Shown here: in pieces, positions 16,662 through 25,714 of the stretch
How the letters are laid out: every line of letters starts with the position of its first letter
How positions within the stretch are numbered: the first letter of the stretch is position 1
Assembly (NCBI RefSeq): GCF_003011965.1
Contig: NZ_PXWG01000018.1
Span: 1 to 64,000, forward strand
Length of the DNA stretch: 64,000 nucleotides
Source: Streptosporangium nondiastaticum
Lineage (GTDB): Bacteria > Actinomycetota > Actinomycetes > Streptomycetales > Streptomycetaceae
Direction: 5' to 3'
Made by a program: the position numbers and the translations under genes
Notes under the pieces: model-generated
The model's input: the letters and a program-made list of their open reading frames with translations, nothing else
Databases searched by the model: none
What the model was told of the DNA's origin: nothing

Positions 16662-18494
16662 ATGGCCCCACGAGTACGCGTCCGCGCCCCCGAACTGATC
16701 GGCAAGGGCGGCTGGCTGAACACCGGAAATGTCGACCTTTCCCTCGCTGACCTGCGAGGACGCATCGTCATCCTCGACTTCTGGACGTTCTGCTGTGTGA
16801 ACTGCCTGCACGTCCTCGACGAGCTGCGCGAGCTGGAGGAGAAGCACCGCGACACCGTGGTGATCATCGGTGTGCACTCGCCGAAGTTCGTCCACGAAGC
16901 CGAGCACCAGGCCGTCGTCGACGCCGTCGAGCGGTACGGGGTCGAGCACCCCGTCCTCGACGACCCCGAGCTCGCCACGTGGAAGCAGTACGCCGTGCGG
17001 GCCTGGCCCACGCTCGTGGTGATCGACCCCGAGGGGTACGTCGTCGCCCAGCACTCCGGCGAGGGCCACGCCCACGCCCTGGAGGCGCTCGTCGCCGAGC
17101 TGGAGGCCGAGCACGGCGCGAAGGGGACGCTGCGGCGGGGGGACGGGCCGTACGTGGCGCCCGAGCCCGTGGCCACGGACCTCCGGTTCCCGGGGAAGGC
17201 GGTCGTGCTGCCCGGTGGCGGGTTCCTCGTCTCCGACTCCACGCGGCACCAGCTGGTGGAGATGGCGGCCGACGGTGAGACGGTCGTGCGGCGGATCGGC
17301 AGCGGCGAGCGGGGCTTCGGCTCCGGGGCGTCCGACGGCGGCGCCCCGTCCGGCGGCGTCCCCTCGTTCAACGAGCCCCAGGGGCTCGCCCTGCTGCCCG
17401 GCGGCAAGGTCGTCGTCGCCGACACCGTCAACCACGCACTGCGTTCCTACGACCCGGAGACCGGTGCCGTGACCACCATCGCCGGCACCGGGCGGCAGTG
17501 GATGCAGGGGCAGCCCACGTCCGGGCCCGCCCTTGAGGTCTCACTCTCCTCCCCCTGGGACGTCGCCTGGTTCGACGGGAAGCTGTGGATCGCCATGGCC
17601 GGCGTGCACCAGCTGTGGACGTACGACCCCGGGAGCGGGACGGTCGAGGCCGCCGCCGGCACGACGAACGAGGGCATCGTCGACGGGCCGCTGCGCGAGG
17701 CCTGGTTCGCCCAGCCGTCCGGGCTCGCGGCGTCGGCCGACGGCGAGCGGCTGTGGGTCGCCGACTCCGAGGGGTCCGCCGTGCGGTGGGTCGACCGTGA
17801 CGGGTTCGTGCACACCGCCGTCGGCAAAGGCCTGTTCGACTTCGGGCACCGCGACGGGGACGCGTCGCAGGCCCTGCTGCAGCACCCGCTCGGCGTCACC
17901 GCCCTCCCCGACGGGTCCGTCGCCATCGCCGACACGTACAACCACGCGCTGCGGCGCTACGACCCGGCGAGCGGCGAGGTGACCACCCTGGCCACGGACC
18001 TGCGGGAGCCGTCCGACGCGGTGCTCGCCGGGGACGACGTCGTCGTGGTCGAGTCCGCCCGGCACCGGCTCACGCGGCTGCGGCTGCCCGAGTCCGCGGT
18101 ACGGGTGGAGGCCGTCGCCCATCAGACGCAGCGGGCCGCGACGGACGTGGCGCCCGGGCGGCTGCGGGTCGACGTCGTCTTCTCCGCGCCGGCGGGGCAG
18201 AAGCTCGACACGCGGTACGGGCCGTCGACGCGGCTGATCGTCAGCTCCACACCGCCGGGGCTCCTGGCGGAGGGCGCGGGGACGGGTACGGACCTCGGGC
18301 GCGATCTGGTGCTGGCGGAGGGCGTGACCGAGGGCATCCTGCACGTCTCGGCGATGGCGGCGTCGTGTGACGACGATCCGGCCAACGAGTACCCGGCCTG
18401 TCACATGCATCAGAACGACTGGGGTGTGCCGGTGCGGGTCGTCCCTGGCGGGGCCGAGCGGCTGCCGTTGGTTCTTGCGGGGCTGGACGGCTGA
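16662..18494 (+). CDS. Thioredoxin-like/NHL-repeat protein (NHLRC2-like)
   Basis: A 610-residue two-part protein. Residues about 1-150 are a thioredoxin-like domain with the active-site sequence WTFCCVNCLHVL and the cis-Pro region VRAWPTLVVIDPEG. Residues about 160-480 form an NHL/six-bladed beta-propeller with repeated blades such as GLALLPGGKVVVADTVNHALRSYD. A C-terminal beta domain ends the protein. The layout matches NHLRC2 of animals and its bacterial relatives, whose reaction is unknown; a redox role is inferred. No signal peptide, so it is cytosolic. ATG 16662 was preferred over ATG 16644; neither has a good ribosome site. A very long inverted repeat follows. Confidence 0.85.
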   Translation: MAPRVRVRAPELIGKGGWLNTGNVDLSLADLRGRIVILDFWTFCCVNCLHVLDELRELEEKHRDTVVIIGVHSPKFVHEAEHQAVVDAVERYGVEHPVLDDPELATWKQYAVRAWPTLVVIDPEGYVVAQHSGEGHAHALEALVAELEAEHGAKGTLRRGDGPYVAPEPVATDLRFPGKAVVLPGGGFLVSDSTRHQLVEMAADGETVVRRIGSGERGFGSGASDGGAPSGGVPSFNEPQGLALLPGGKVVVADTVNHALRSYDPETGAVTTIAGTGRQWMQGQPTSGPALEVSLSSPWDVAWFDGKLWIAMAGVHQLWTYDPGSGTVEAAAGTTNEGIVDGPLREAWFAQPSGLAASADGERLWVADSEGSAVRWVDRDGFVHTAVGKGLFDFGHRDGDASQALLQHPLGVTALPDGSVAIADTYNHALRRYDPASGEVTTLATDLREPSDAVLAGDDVVVVESARHRLTRLRLPESAVRVEAVAHQTQRAATDVAPGRLRVDVVFSAPAGQKLDTRYGPSTRLIVSSTPPGLLAEGAGTGTDLGRDLVLAEGVTEGILHVSAMAASCDDDPANEYPACHMHQNDWGVPVRVVPGGAERLPLVLAGLDG

Positions 18495-18538
18495 CGGCTG
18501 CGGCTGACGCGTCGTTGCGGGGCCGGGCCGGCGGCTCC

Positions 18539-18648
18539 GGGGCAGGGGTCCGGGACCGTATATTTACGGGCCCGTGCCCCGCGCCGCTGCGGCGCCCTCG
18601 TCGTCGACGGGCCCGCAAATACACGTCAGCGTCCCGGACCCCTGCCCC
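18539..18648. terminator. Very long imperfect inverted repeat (bidirectional terminator-like)
   Basis: Arms of 18 perfect pairs (18539-18556 with 18631-18648), then 19 further pairs with two mismatches (18557-18575 with 18607-18625), enclose a smaller GC hairpin. It lies between convergent genes. Confidence 0.75.
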
Positions 18649-18695
18649 TGCGCCCCCGGCCCTCCTGCCCTTCGGCGGCCGCGGCCCGTGAGGGC

Positions 18696-18920
18696 TCAGC
18701 GGATGAAGCGGTGGTCCTCCTCCACCACCGGCGCTGCCGGCGGCGGGGCCTGCACCCTGCGGCGTTTGTAGATGCTGACGTACGCGGCGGTGCCGATGAA
18801 GCCGACCGCCATCAGGATCAGTCCCACCAGCGGGACGTTCATGCCGTCGACGTGCCAGTCGACCGCGAAGGTGAGGATCGCCCCGATCCCGATCAGACCG
18901 ATGCACCATCCCATGCCCAT
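18696..18920 (-). CDS. Small membrane protein, DUF6458-like
   Basis: A 74-residue protein with two hydrophobic helices (IGLIGIGAILTFAVDWHV and VPLVGLILMAVGFIGTAAYV) joined by a short VDGMN turn, and a charged C-terminal tail. The MGxGxxIxLIxxGAIL start and AVDxHV motif are those of the actinobacterial DUF6458 family, of unknown function. ATG 18920 follows GGAGG at seven bases. A hairpin at 18937-18996 separates it from the lipoprotein gene upstream, so it may have its own promoter within that spacer. Confidence 0.75.
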   Translation of the reverse strand: MGMGWCIGLIGIGAILTFAVDWHVDGMNVPLVGLILMAVGFIGTAAYVSIYKRRRVQAPPPAAPVVEEDHRFIR

Positions 18921-18936
18921 GGTGAAGCCTCCGTAT

Positions 18937-18996
18937 CCGATTGGCTGTTCCGGTGCCGGCACGCATCGCGTACCCCGGACCGGAACGGCCAATCGG
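18937..18996 (-). terminator. Hairpin between lipoprotein and DUF6458 genes
   Basis: 18-bp arms with one mismatch (18937-18954 and 18979-18996) lie just downstream of the lipoprotein stop codon and upstream of the ribosome site of the small membrane protein. Confidence 0.7.
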
Positions 18997-19006
18997 AGGG
19001 AAGGCG

Positions 19007-19603
19007 TCAGCCCTTGAGCGCGGCGGCCTCGTCCGGCAGCCAGTACGTGGCCTTCGCCTGGTCGTCCACGTGGAGCGTGCCGGTGGGGAGGGCCGGCGTC
19101 GACGGGTCGCCCTGCAAGGGGTCGCCGTTCGGGCTCTGGAAGGTCAGGGACAGCTTGTGCGCGTCGCGGCCCGGGCCGCCCGAACCGTCGGGCGCGGTCG
19201 GTGTGACGGCCGCATAGGCGGACTTGCCCGGCGCCACCTTGACCGGCGCCTTCGGCTTGGTCTCCTCGCCCGCGGCCGCCGTCGCCTGGTCCTGGTCGAA
19301 GCGGACGTACGGGAAGCCGTAGGCCGTGCACGGCTTCTTGCCGGTGTTCGTCGCCACGAGCAGGACCTTGCCGGACCGCGAACCGGCCTCGACCTTCATG
19401 TCCGACGGCGCGCAGGCGTCGCCCTTGTCCTGAGGCTTGTCGTCCGCCTCCTCCTCACCCGGTTCCCCCTCGTCGGCCGAGGGGGCCACGGCCGACGGCT
19501 CGTCCTTCGCGCCGGCCTTGTCGTCGTTCTTGCTTCCGCACGCGGTCAGCGTGAGGGCCGCCGTGACGGCCAGGGCCGCCGCGGCCCAGATGCGGTGCTT
19601 CAC
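19007..19603 (-). CDS. DUF4232-type lipoprotein
   Basis: A 198-residue exported lipoprotein. The signal peptide MKHRIWAAAALAVTAALTLTAC ends in the lipobox LTAC (Cys22). An acidic Glu/Asp/Lys linker (about 23-60) is followed by a beta-sandwich DUF4232 domain with VLLVATNTGKKPCTAYGFPYVRF and two Cys likely in a disulfide. The family is common in streptomycetes and has no known activity. The start is GTG 19603 or TTG 19612; both lack a strong ribosome site, which fits coupling to the M18 aminopeptidase gene that ends 15 bases upstream. Confidence 0.8.
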   Translation of the reverse strand: MKHRIWAAAALAVTAALTLTACGSKNDDKAGAKDEPSAVAPSADEGEPGEEEADDKPQDKGDACAPSDMKVEAGSRSGKVLLVATNTGKKPCTAYGFPYVRFDQDQATAAAGEETKPKAPVKVAPGKSAYAAVTPTAPDGSGGPGRDAHKLSLTFQSPNGDPLQGDPSTPALPTGTLHVDDQAKATYWLPDEAAALKG

Positions 19604-19617
19604 CGTGCTCAACGCGC

Positions 19618-20910
19618 TCAGCCTTCCAGGAACGCCGTCAGCGCCGCCGCCAGCAGGTACGGGTCGTCCGCCCCGCACAGCTCGCGCGCCGAGTGCATCG
19701 ACAGGCAGGCCACGCCGATGTCCACCGTGGCGATGCCGTGCCGCGCCGCCGTGATCGGGCCGATCGTCGTGCCGCAGGGCATGGCGTTGTTGGACACGAA
19801 GTGCTGCCACGGCACGCCCGCCCGCTCGCACGCCGCGGCGAACACCGCCCGGCCGCTGCCGTCCGTGGCGTAGCGCTGGTTGACGTTGACCTTGAGGATC
19901 GGGCCGCCGTTGGGGACGGGGTGGTGGCCCGGCTCGTGGCGCTCCGTGTAGTTGGGGTGGACCGCGTGGCCCGTGTCGGAGGAGAGGCAGATCGTGCCGG
20001 CGAAGGCGCGGGCCTTGTCCTCGTACGTGCCGCCGCGGGCGAAGACGGATCGTTCCAGCACGTTGCCCAGGAGGGGGCCCTCCGCGCCCGTGTCGGACTG
20101 GCTGCCGTTCTCCTCGTGGTCGAACGCGGCCAGGACCGGGATGTACGGGAGGCCCTCGGAAGCGGTGGCGGCGATCAGCGCCGCCGTGCCGGCGTGCACG
20201 GAGAGGAGGTTGTCCATGCGCGGGCCGGCCAGAAGCTCCTGGTCGCGGCCCAGGTAGGCGGGCGCCTCCACGCTGTGGACCATCAGGTCCCAGCCGGCGA
20301 TGTCGTCCGCGGCGATGCCGGTCTCTTCGGCCACGAAGCGGATCAGGTCGCCCTCGTTCGGCTTGCCCAGGCCCCAGATCGGGGTCATGTGCTTCTGCTT
20401 GTCGAGCTTGAGGCCGTCCTGGTTGACGCCTCTGTCGAGGTGGATCGCGAGCTGGGGGACGCGCAGCAGCGGGCGGTCGACGTTGACGAGGCGGTGGCTG
20501 CCGTCCCGGAGGGTGACCCGGCCGGAGAGGCCGAGGTCGCGGTCCAGCCAGGTGTTGAGGAGCGTGCCGCCGTAGAGTTCCACGGCGACCTGGCGCCAGC
20601 CCGCGGAGCCGGTGTCCGGCAGCGGCTTGACGCGCAGGTTGGGCGAGTCGGTGTGCGCACCGACGATCCGGAAGGGGCTGGCGGGCGTCGCGCCCTCCGG
20701 CACGTACCAGGCGATGATCGCGCCGCCGCGCGTCACGTACTTGCCGCCGGTCGTGGCGTCCCACGCGTCGGTCTCCGCGACCTGGCGGAATCCCGCCTTC
20801 TCCAGCCGCTCGGCGGTGTTGGCCACCGCGTGGTAGGGGGAGGGACTGGCGGCGAGGAACGTCATCAGGTCGTCGGTGTGGCCGCGGTCGAAGCGGTGCG
20901 CAGAGCTCAT
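19618..20910 (-). CDS. M18-family aspartyl aminopeptidase
   Basis: A 430-residue cytosolic metallo-aminopeptidase that removes N-terminal acidic residues, normally a dodecamer with two zinc ions. Zinc ligands and catalytic residues are visible in VGAHTDSPNL (His, Asp), AAFDHEENGS (Asp-His-Glu-Glu), SSDTGHAVHPNY and the terminal SMHSARE. Length is normal for bacterial ApeB. ATG 20910 is preceded by TGAGGCC. It is first in a probable two-gene unit with the DUF4232 lipoprotein. Confidence 0.92.
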   Translation of the reverse strand: MSSAHRFDRGHTDDLMTFLAASPSPYHAVANTAERLEKAGFRQVAETDAWDATTGGKYVTRGGAIIAWYVPEGATPASPFRIVGAHTDSPNLRVKPLPDTGSAGWRQVAVELYGGTLLNTWLDRDLGLSGRVTLRDGSHRLVNVDRPLLRVPQLAIHLDRGVNQDGLKLDKQKHMTPIWGLGKPNEGDLIRFVAEETGIAADDIAGWDLMVHSVEAPAYLGRDQELLAGPRMDNLLSVHAGTAALIAATASEGLPYIPVLAAFDHEENGSQSDTGAEGPLLGNVLERSVFARGGTYEDKARAFAGTICLSSDTGHAVHPNYTERHEPGHHPVPNGGPILKVNVNQRYATDGSGRAVFAAACERAGVPWQHFVSNNAMPCGTTIGPITAARHGIATVDIGVACLSMHSARELCGADDPYLLAAALTAFLEG

Positions 20911-20929
20911 GGCCTCAGGATAAGGATCA

Positions 20930-20970
20930 GGGCAAGAGCCGGGCGGGGGTTTGCGCCCGGGCTCTTGCCC
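20930..20970 (-). terminator. Terminator of the acyl-CoA dehydrogenase gene
   Basis: GGGCAAGAGCC...GGCTCTTGCCC forms a 16-pair stem with one bulged base and a short loop, about 80 bases past the acyl-CoA dehydrogenase stop codon. Confidence 0.75.
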
Positions 20971-21047
20971 CTTTGTTCACGTGGGCCTCAACAGCCCTGT
21001 TCTGTCCGGCGAACCGGTCGGAGACCGATCAGAACGCGGCCTGGTCT

Positions 21048-22874
21048 TTAGAACGCGGCCTCGTCCAGCTCCATGAGGGAGTTGTCGACGGCCTCGGCGA
21101 GCGCGCGCTCGACGGAGACGCGCGGCAGGATGTCGGAGGTGAAGAACTTCGCCGCCGCGATCTTGCCGGTGTAGAACGCCTTGTCCTTGGCGGAGGCGCC
21201 GTCCAGCTTCTCGGCGGCCACGGCCGCGCCCTTGAGGAGCAGGTACGAGATGACGACGTCGCCGGAGGCGAGCAGCAGGCGGGTGGTGTTCAGGCCGACC
21301 TTGTAGATGTTCTTGACGTCCTCGCCCGTCGCGGTGAGGTCGGTGATCATCTTGCCGACGATCGCCTCCAGGTCGACCGCGGCCTTGGCGAGCGCGCCGC
21401 GGGCGCCGGCCAGCTCCTCGCCGCCGGCCTCGGAGGCCAGGAACTTCTTGATCTCCTCGGAGAGGGTGTTCAGGGCCTGGCCCTGGTCACGGACGATCTT
21501 CCGGAAGAAGAAGTCCTGGCCCTGGATGGCCGTGGTGCCCTCGTAGAGCGTGTCGATCTTCGAGTCCCGGATGTACTGCTCGATCGGGTACTCCTGCAGG
21601 TAGCCGGAGCCGCCGAAGGTCTGCAGGGACTGGGCGAGCTGCTCGTAGGACTTCTCGGAGCCGTAGCCCTTGACGATCGGCAGGAGCAGGTCGTTGAGGC
21701 CGTGCAGCGCCTTGGCGTCCTCGCCCGCGGCCTCCTTGACCATGATCTCGTCCTGGACCGAGGCGGTGTAGAGGACGAGGGCGCGCATGCCCTCCGCGTA
21801 CGCCTTCTGCGTCATCAGCGAGCGGCGCACGTCGGGGTGGTGGGTGATGGTGACCTTGGGCGCGGTCTTGTCCATGAAGTTGGCCAGGTCCGGGCCCTGC
21901 ACGCGCTCCTTGGCGTACTCCAGCGCGTTGAGGTAGCCGGTGGAGAGGGTGGCGATGGCCTTCGTGCCGACCATCATCCGGGCGAACTCGATGATCATGA
22001 ACATCTGGCGGATGCCGTCGTGCTTCTCGCCGATGAGCCAGCCCTTGGCGGGGTGCTTGTCGCCGAAGGTCATCTCGCACGTGTTGGAGGCCTTGAGGCC
22101 CATCTTGTGCTCGACGTTGGTCGCGTAGACGCCGTTGCGCTCGCCCAGCTCGCCGGTCTCGAAGTCGAACTCGTACTTCGGCACGAGGAAGAGGGAGAGG
22201 CCCTTGGTGCCGGGGCCGGCGCCCTCGGGGCGGGCGAGGACGTAGTGGAGGATGTTCTCCGCCATGTCGTGCTCACCCGAGGTGATGAAGCGCTTCACGC
22301 CCTCGATGTGCCAGGAGCCGTCCTCCTGCTGGACGGCCTTGGTGCGGCCGGCGCCCACGTCCGAGCCGGCGTCCGGCTCGGTCAGCACCATGGTGGAGCC
22401 CCACTGCTTCTCCACCGCGATCTTCGCGATGTGCTTCTGCTGCTCGGTGCCCTCCTCGAAGAGGATGCCGGCGAACGCCGGGCCCGAGGAGTACATCCAG
22501 ATGGCCGGGTTGGAGCCCAGGATCGACTCGGCGTAGGCCCAGATCAGGGAGCGGGGCGCGGTGGTGCCGCCGATCTCCTCCGGGATGCCGAGGCGCCACC
22601 ACTCGGCGTCCATGTAGGCCTGGTAGCTCTTCTTGAAGGTGTCCGGAACCGGGGCGGTGTTGGTGTCCGGGTCGAAGACCGGCGGGTTGCGGTCCGCGTC
22701 GGCGAAGGAGTCGGCCAGCTCGTTCTCCGAGAGGCGCGTGATCTCCGACAGGATGTCCTTGGCGGTCTCGACGTCCATCTCCGCGAACGGGCCGGTGCCG
22801 TACAGCTTGTCGCGGCCGAGGACCTCGAAGAGGTTGAACTCGATGTCGCGGAGATTCGACTTGTAGTGGCCCAT
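21048..22874 (-). CDS. Acyl-CoA dehydrogenase (large FadE-type)
   Basis: A 608-residue FAD enzyme of beta-oxidation. It has an N-terminal helix-rich extension ([20 protein letters not shown]), the FAD-binding segment [19 protein letters not shown], the substrate loop and the catalytic Glu in [19 protein letters not shown]-terminal extension with four-helix pattern continues to EAAF. This is the about 600-residue actinobacterial/proteobacterial class acting on long- or medium-chain acyl-CoA. ATG 22874 was chosen by GGAGCC eight bases upstream and by homology of the N-terminus. Monocistronic, with its own hairpin. Confidence 0.92.
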   Translation of the reverse strand: MGHYKSNLRDIEFNLFEVLGRDKLYGTGPFAEMDVETAKDILSEITRLSENELADSFADADRNPPVFDPDTNTAPVPDTFKKSYQAYMDAEWWRLGIPEEIGGTTAPRSLIWAYAESILGSNPAIWMYSSGPAFAGILFEEGTEQQKHIAKIAVEKQWGSTMVLTEPDAGSDVGAGRTKAVQQEDGSWHIEGVKRFITSGEHDMAENILHYVLARPEGAGPGTKGLSLFLVPKYEFDFETGELGERNGVYATNVEHKMGLKASNTCEMTFGDKHPAKGWLIGEKHDGIRQMFMIIEFARMMVGTKAIATLSTGYLNALEYAKERVQGPDLANFMDKTAPKVTITHHPDVRRSLMTQKAYAEGMRALVLYTASVQDEIMVKEAAGEDAKALHGLNDLLLPIVKGYGSEKSYEQLAQSLQTFGGSGYLQEYPIEQYIRDSKIDTLYEGTTAIQGQDFFFRKIVRDQGQALNTLSEEIKKFLASEAGGEELAGARGALAKAAVDLEAIVGKMITDLTATGEDVKNIYKVGLNTTRLLLASGDVVISYLLLKGAAVAAEKLDGASAKDKAFYTGKIAAAKFFTSDILPRVSVERALAEAVDNSLMELDEAAF

Positions 22875-23004
22875 GACAACGGCTCCGTAGGACTGGGAGG
22901 ATGAACCCTCAAATACGTACCGGGCAGTAATCTGCATGATGCTACCCACCGGTAATAAGACGCAACCCCTGTTCGACCGACTGTGACCCTTTACGCTTTG
23001 CGGC

Positions 23005-23478
23005 ATGTACGGCTACGACCAGAACGCGGGCACGCAGGGTTACGCGCCGCCGCCACCGCCGCCTCAGCAGCACGGCGGTCCCGGTGTCTACGGCGAACAG
23101 CCGCTCTATCCGGAGCCGTCTCCTCCGTCGCTTGCGGACGCGGTGCGGGCCTTCACCACGGGCTCGATGTCCGCGGAGGACTTCCAGACGGTCTTCTCCA
23201 CGTCGAAGGTCTACTGCCCCCGCGGCGACAACCCCGGCTTCCTCGCGCTGCACAACACGCAGCAGCCGGTGATCCCCATGTTCACGTCGCTGAAGGAGCT
23301 GCGGCGGTACGCGGGCAAGGAGTCCAAGTACTTCGTCATCACGGGCGCGGAGGTGATCGACCTCCTGCCGACGGGCTACGGCTTCGTGCTCGACATCGAG
23401 GGCGACCACCGCATGGTCTTCGACGCCAAGGCCGTCGAGCAGATGGTCGACTTCACGATGCGCAGGCTCTACGGCTGA
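23005..23478 (+). CDS. SseB-like domain protein with proline-rich N-terminus
   Basis: A 157-residue cytosolic protein. A Pro/Gly/Gln-rich leader of about 45 residues (with PPPPPP) is followed by an SseB-type alpha/beta domain (about 50-155) containing [20 protein letters not shown] and [14 protein letters not shown]. In enteric bacteria SseB names an enhanced-serine-sensitivity protein; in actinobacteria the function is unknown. The ATG at 23005 has no ribosome-binding sequence within 15 bases, so a leaderless start is possible. It is divergent from the acyl-CoA dehydrogenase and convergent with the protease gene. Confidence 0.72.
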   Translation: MYGYDQNAGTQGYAPPPPPPQQHGGPGVYGEQPLYPEPSPPSLADAVRAFTTGSMSAEDFQTVFSTSKVYCPRGDNPGFLALHNTQQPVIPMFTSLKELRRYAGKESKYFVITGAEVIDLLPTGYGFVLDIEGDHRMVFDAKAVEQMVDFTMRRLYG

Positions 23479-23493
23479 CCCCGGCCGGCGCGT

Positions 23494-23510
23494 GCGGGCT
23501 CTCAGCCCGC
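23494..23510. terminator. Short hairpin overlapping the protease stop codon
   Basis: GCGGGCT-CTC-AGCCCGC lies between the convergent SseB-like and protease genes. The TGA of the protease gene (complement of 23502-23504) is inside it. Confidence 0.5.
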
Positions 23511-24455
23511 CGTCGTCGCCCTCCGGTAGAGGGCTTCGACCCCGTCGCCGAAGTACGAGCTGTACGACGTCTCCTCGTCGCCGCCCTCGTCATGGCCGCC
23601 CACGACCCCGTTGACCGTGCCCAGCCCGGTCGCGGGGTCGACGTCGGTGAGGAAGGGCCCGCCGCTCGTGCCGTTGGGCAGGTCCGCGCAGTCGAACCGC
23701 AGCTGGGTGGGGCTGAAGGACTTCGTGGCGTTCTGGCAGGAGACCGGGCGCTCCTCGGTCACCGGGTAGCCCGTCACCCGCGCCTGCTGCCCGACCGGCG
23801 GCCGGAAGCGGATCCGCTCCGCGCCGGTGACCTGCTCGATCGCCCGCGTGTCCGCGCCCGGCCGGCGCACCCGCAGGAACGCCACGTCGTGGTCCGGGTC
23901 GCGGTCTGCCGCCCACTCCGGGTCGAGGTCCACGGACGCCGGCACCCACACCCCGTACGGCGCGACGCCGTCGCGGTAGCCCGGCACGAAGGCGATGTCC
24001 GTGCGGAAGCCGTCCTGGTAGACGCAGTGCGCCGCGGTGACGATCAGATCGCCCTTCGGGCTGTGCACGACGCTCGCGCTGCAGCCGTGCCCCGGTGCGC
24101 CCTGGCCCGTGTAGAACAGCGGCCCGACGGCCGGGGACGGTGCGGATTCGGTGGCGCGCAGGGGGTCCGAGGTGGGGAGCGGGTCGGTTCCGCCGCTGCT
24201 CGCGGGCTTGATGGGTGCCGTGCCGTTCTCGCTGCGGACGGCCGAGCGCATCGCCTCCGCCGTCTCGTCCCCCTGCGCCTTCGGCTGTGCGTAGTGCCCC
24301 GAGGCGTCGCCGTCGGCCACGGGGGAGTCCGTGGCCAGGCCCTGGTTCGCCACGATCAGCCCGGCGGCGGCCAGCCCCAGGACCGCCGCGACGAGGGCGG
24401 TGAGGGCGGCCGGGCGGGGCCCGCTGGCGTTCTGGCGCATTGATCCAGTGTCCAT
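23502..24455 (-). CDS. Exported trypsin-like serine protease
   Basis: A 317-residue S1-family protease. A membrane segment near the N-terminus (about 18-45, ALTALVAAVLGLAAAGLIV) acts as signal or anchor, a disordered linker follows, and the catalytic domain starts near residue 115. Triad: His in VTAAHC, Asp in DHDVAFL, Ser in NGTSGGPFL. Cysteines in GCSASVV and AAHC can form the usual disulfide. It resembles streptomycete V8/trypsin-like proteins rather than the SGPA group. ATG 24455 or ATG 24440 may be the start; GGA lies closer to the second. Confidence 0.8.
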   Translation of the reverse strand: MDTGSMRQNASGPRPAALTALVAAVLGLAAAGLIVANQGLATDSPVADGDASGHYAQPKAQGDETAEAMRSAVRSENGTAPIKPASSGGTDPLPTSDPLRATESAPSPAVGPLFYTGQGAPGHGCSASVVHSPKGDLIVTAAHCVYQDGFRTDIAFVPGYRDGVAPYGVWVPASVDLDPEWAADRDPDHDVAFLRVRRPGADTRAIEQVTGAERIRFRPPVGQQARVTGYPVTEERPVSCQNATKSFSPTQLRFDCADLPNGTSGGPFLTDVDPATGLGTVNGVVGGHDEGGDEETSYSSYFGDGVEALYRRATTAG

Positions 24456-24495
24456 GATCCGGGGCGCGGTTCCGGTGGTGGGGAATGCGGGGTCC

Positions 24496-24527
24496 TTGCG
24501 GGTTGTTCATCCTTCAACTAAATTGAA
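24496..24527 (+). promoter_or_regulatory. Promoter of the pirin gene with overlapping palindrome
   Basis: TTGCGG (24496-24501), a 17-base spacer and TAAATT (24519-24524) form a good -35/-10 pair. The inverted repeat TTCAA-N5-TTGAA (24513-24527) overlaps the -10 and may be an operator. Confidence 0.55.
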
Positions 24528-24552
24528 ACGTGAACGAACCGAGGAGGTCGTC

Positions 24553-25497
24553 ATGCCAGCAGTGACCGTCGAGAACCCGTTGACCCTGCCGCGCGTCACC
24601 GCCGCGGCGGGCGCCCCGCAGCGGCCGGTGCTGTACGTCGGCACGGCTCCGTCGGGGTTCGAGGGCGAGGGATTCCCCGTGCGCAGGGCCTTCGCGGGGA
24701 TCAATTACAAGTACCTGGACCCGTTCATCATGATGGACCAGATGGGCGAGGTGGACTACGCGGCCGGCGAGCCGAAGGGGACCCCCTGGCACCCGCACCG
24801 CGGGTTCGAGACGGTGACCTACATCATCGACGGCACGTTCGTGCACCGCGACTCGCACGGTGGCGGCGGCGTCATCACGGACGGCGACACGCAGTGGATG
24901 ACGGCCGGCTCCGGCCTGCTGCACATCGAGACCCCGCCGGAGGAGCTCGTCATGAGCGGCGGCCTCTTCCACGGCCTGCAGCTATGGGTGAACCTGCCGG
25001 CCGAGGACAAGATGATCGCGCCGAAGTACCAGGACATCCGCGGCGGCAGCGTGAAGCTGCTGGCGTCGGAGGACGGCGGCGCGCTGCTGCGGCTCATCGC
25101 GGGCGACGTGGCCGGGCACACCGGGCCCGGCGCGACGCACACCCCGATCACGATGATCCACGCTTCCGTGAGCCCGGGGGCGGAGGTCACGCTGCCGTGG
25201 CGGTCCGACTTCAACGCGCTCGCGTACGGGCTCGCCGGCCACGGCGCGGCCGGTGCGGAGGGGCGTCCGTTCGGAGAGGGGCGGACCGTCGTCTTCGGCG
25301 ACGGAGACTCCCTGACGATCCGGGCCGCGGAGAAGCAGGACTCGCGCAGCGAGCGGTTCGAGGTCGTGCTGCTGGGCGGGCGGCCGATCCGCGAGCCCAT
25401 GCAGCACTACGGCCCGTTCGTCATGAACACCCACGCCGAACTGGCCCAGGCCTTCGACGACTACCAGGCGGGACGGCTGGGGGTCATCCCGGCGTAG
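24553..25497 (+). CDS. Pirin family protein
   Basis: A 314-residue double cupin. The N-terminal metal site is visible as PWHPHRGFETVTY and the partner residues in GSGLLHIETPPEE, giving the three His and one Glu that bind iron. Bacterial pirins have quercetinase activity or bind pyruvate dehydrogenase E1, and some respond to stress; the role here is not known. ATG 24553 has GAGGAGG five bases upstream. It is a single-gene unit with its own promoter and a downstream hairpin. Confidence 0.88.
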   Translation: MPAVTVENPLTLPRVTAAAGAPQRPVLYVGTAPSGFEGEGFPVRRAFAGINYKYLDPFIMMDQMGEVDYAAGEPKGTPWHPHRGFETVTYIIDGTFVHRDSHGGGGVITDGDTQWMTAGSGLLHIETPPEELVMSGGLFHGLQLWVNLPAEDKMIAPKYQDIRGGSVKLLASEDGGALLRLIAGDVAGHTGPGATHTPITMIHASVSPGAEVTLPWRSDFNALAYGLAGHGAAGAEGRPFGEGRTVVFGDGDSLTIRAAEKQDSRSERFEVVLLGGRPIREPMQHYGPFVMNTHAELAQAFDDYQAGRLGVIPA

Positions 25498-25522
25498 CGG
25501 AGCCCCTGCGGGGGGCGGGCCG

Positions 25523-25552
25523 GGGTTCATGGGTGCCTGTACCCATGAACCC
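25523..25552 (+). terminator. Terminator of the pirin gene
   Basis: Perfect 12-bp arms (25523-25534 and 25541-25552) with a 6-base loop, 25 bases after the stop codon. Confidence 0.75.
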
Positions 25553-25560
25553 GCCGCGGC

Positions 25561-25690
25561 TGGGGGCACCTCCCAGCGGTAGCTGGGGGAGCTCAGCCCC
25601 CGCGGCGGATTGCGGCGGTGCCGTACGGCCTCAGGCCGCCTCGGCGCCGCCGGTCACGTTGCCGGTGGTTGCTCGCCGTCGCGGCGGAAG
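25561..25690. repeat. Intergenic palindromic repeats (two kinds)
   Basis: A CTCCCAGC-GGTA-GCTGGGGGAG hairpin (about 25571-25591) is followed by a GC-rich stretch containing GCGGCGGTGCCGTACGG and GTTGCTCGCCGTCGCGGCGG. The second part resembles segments at 48420-48610 and 57835-58310 and belongs to the same dispersed family. Confidence 0.6.
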
Positions 25691-25714
25691 TGGGTTGCCG
25701 GGCCCCGAGTGGGC

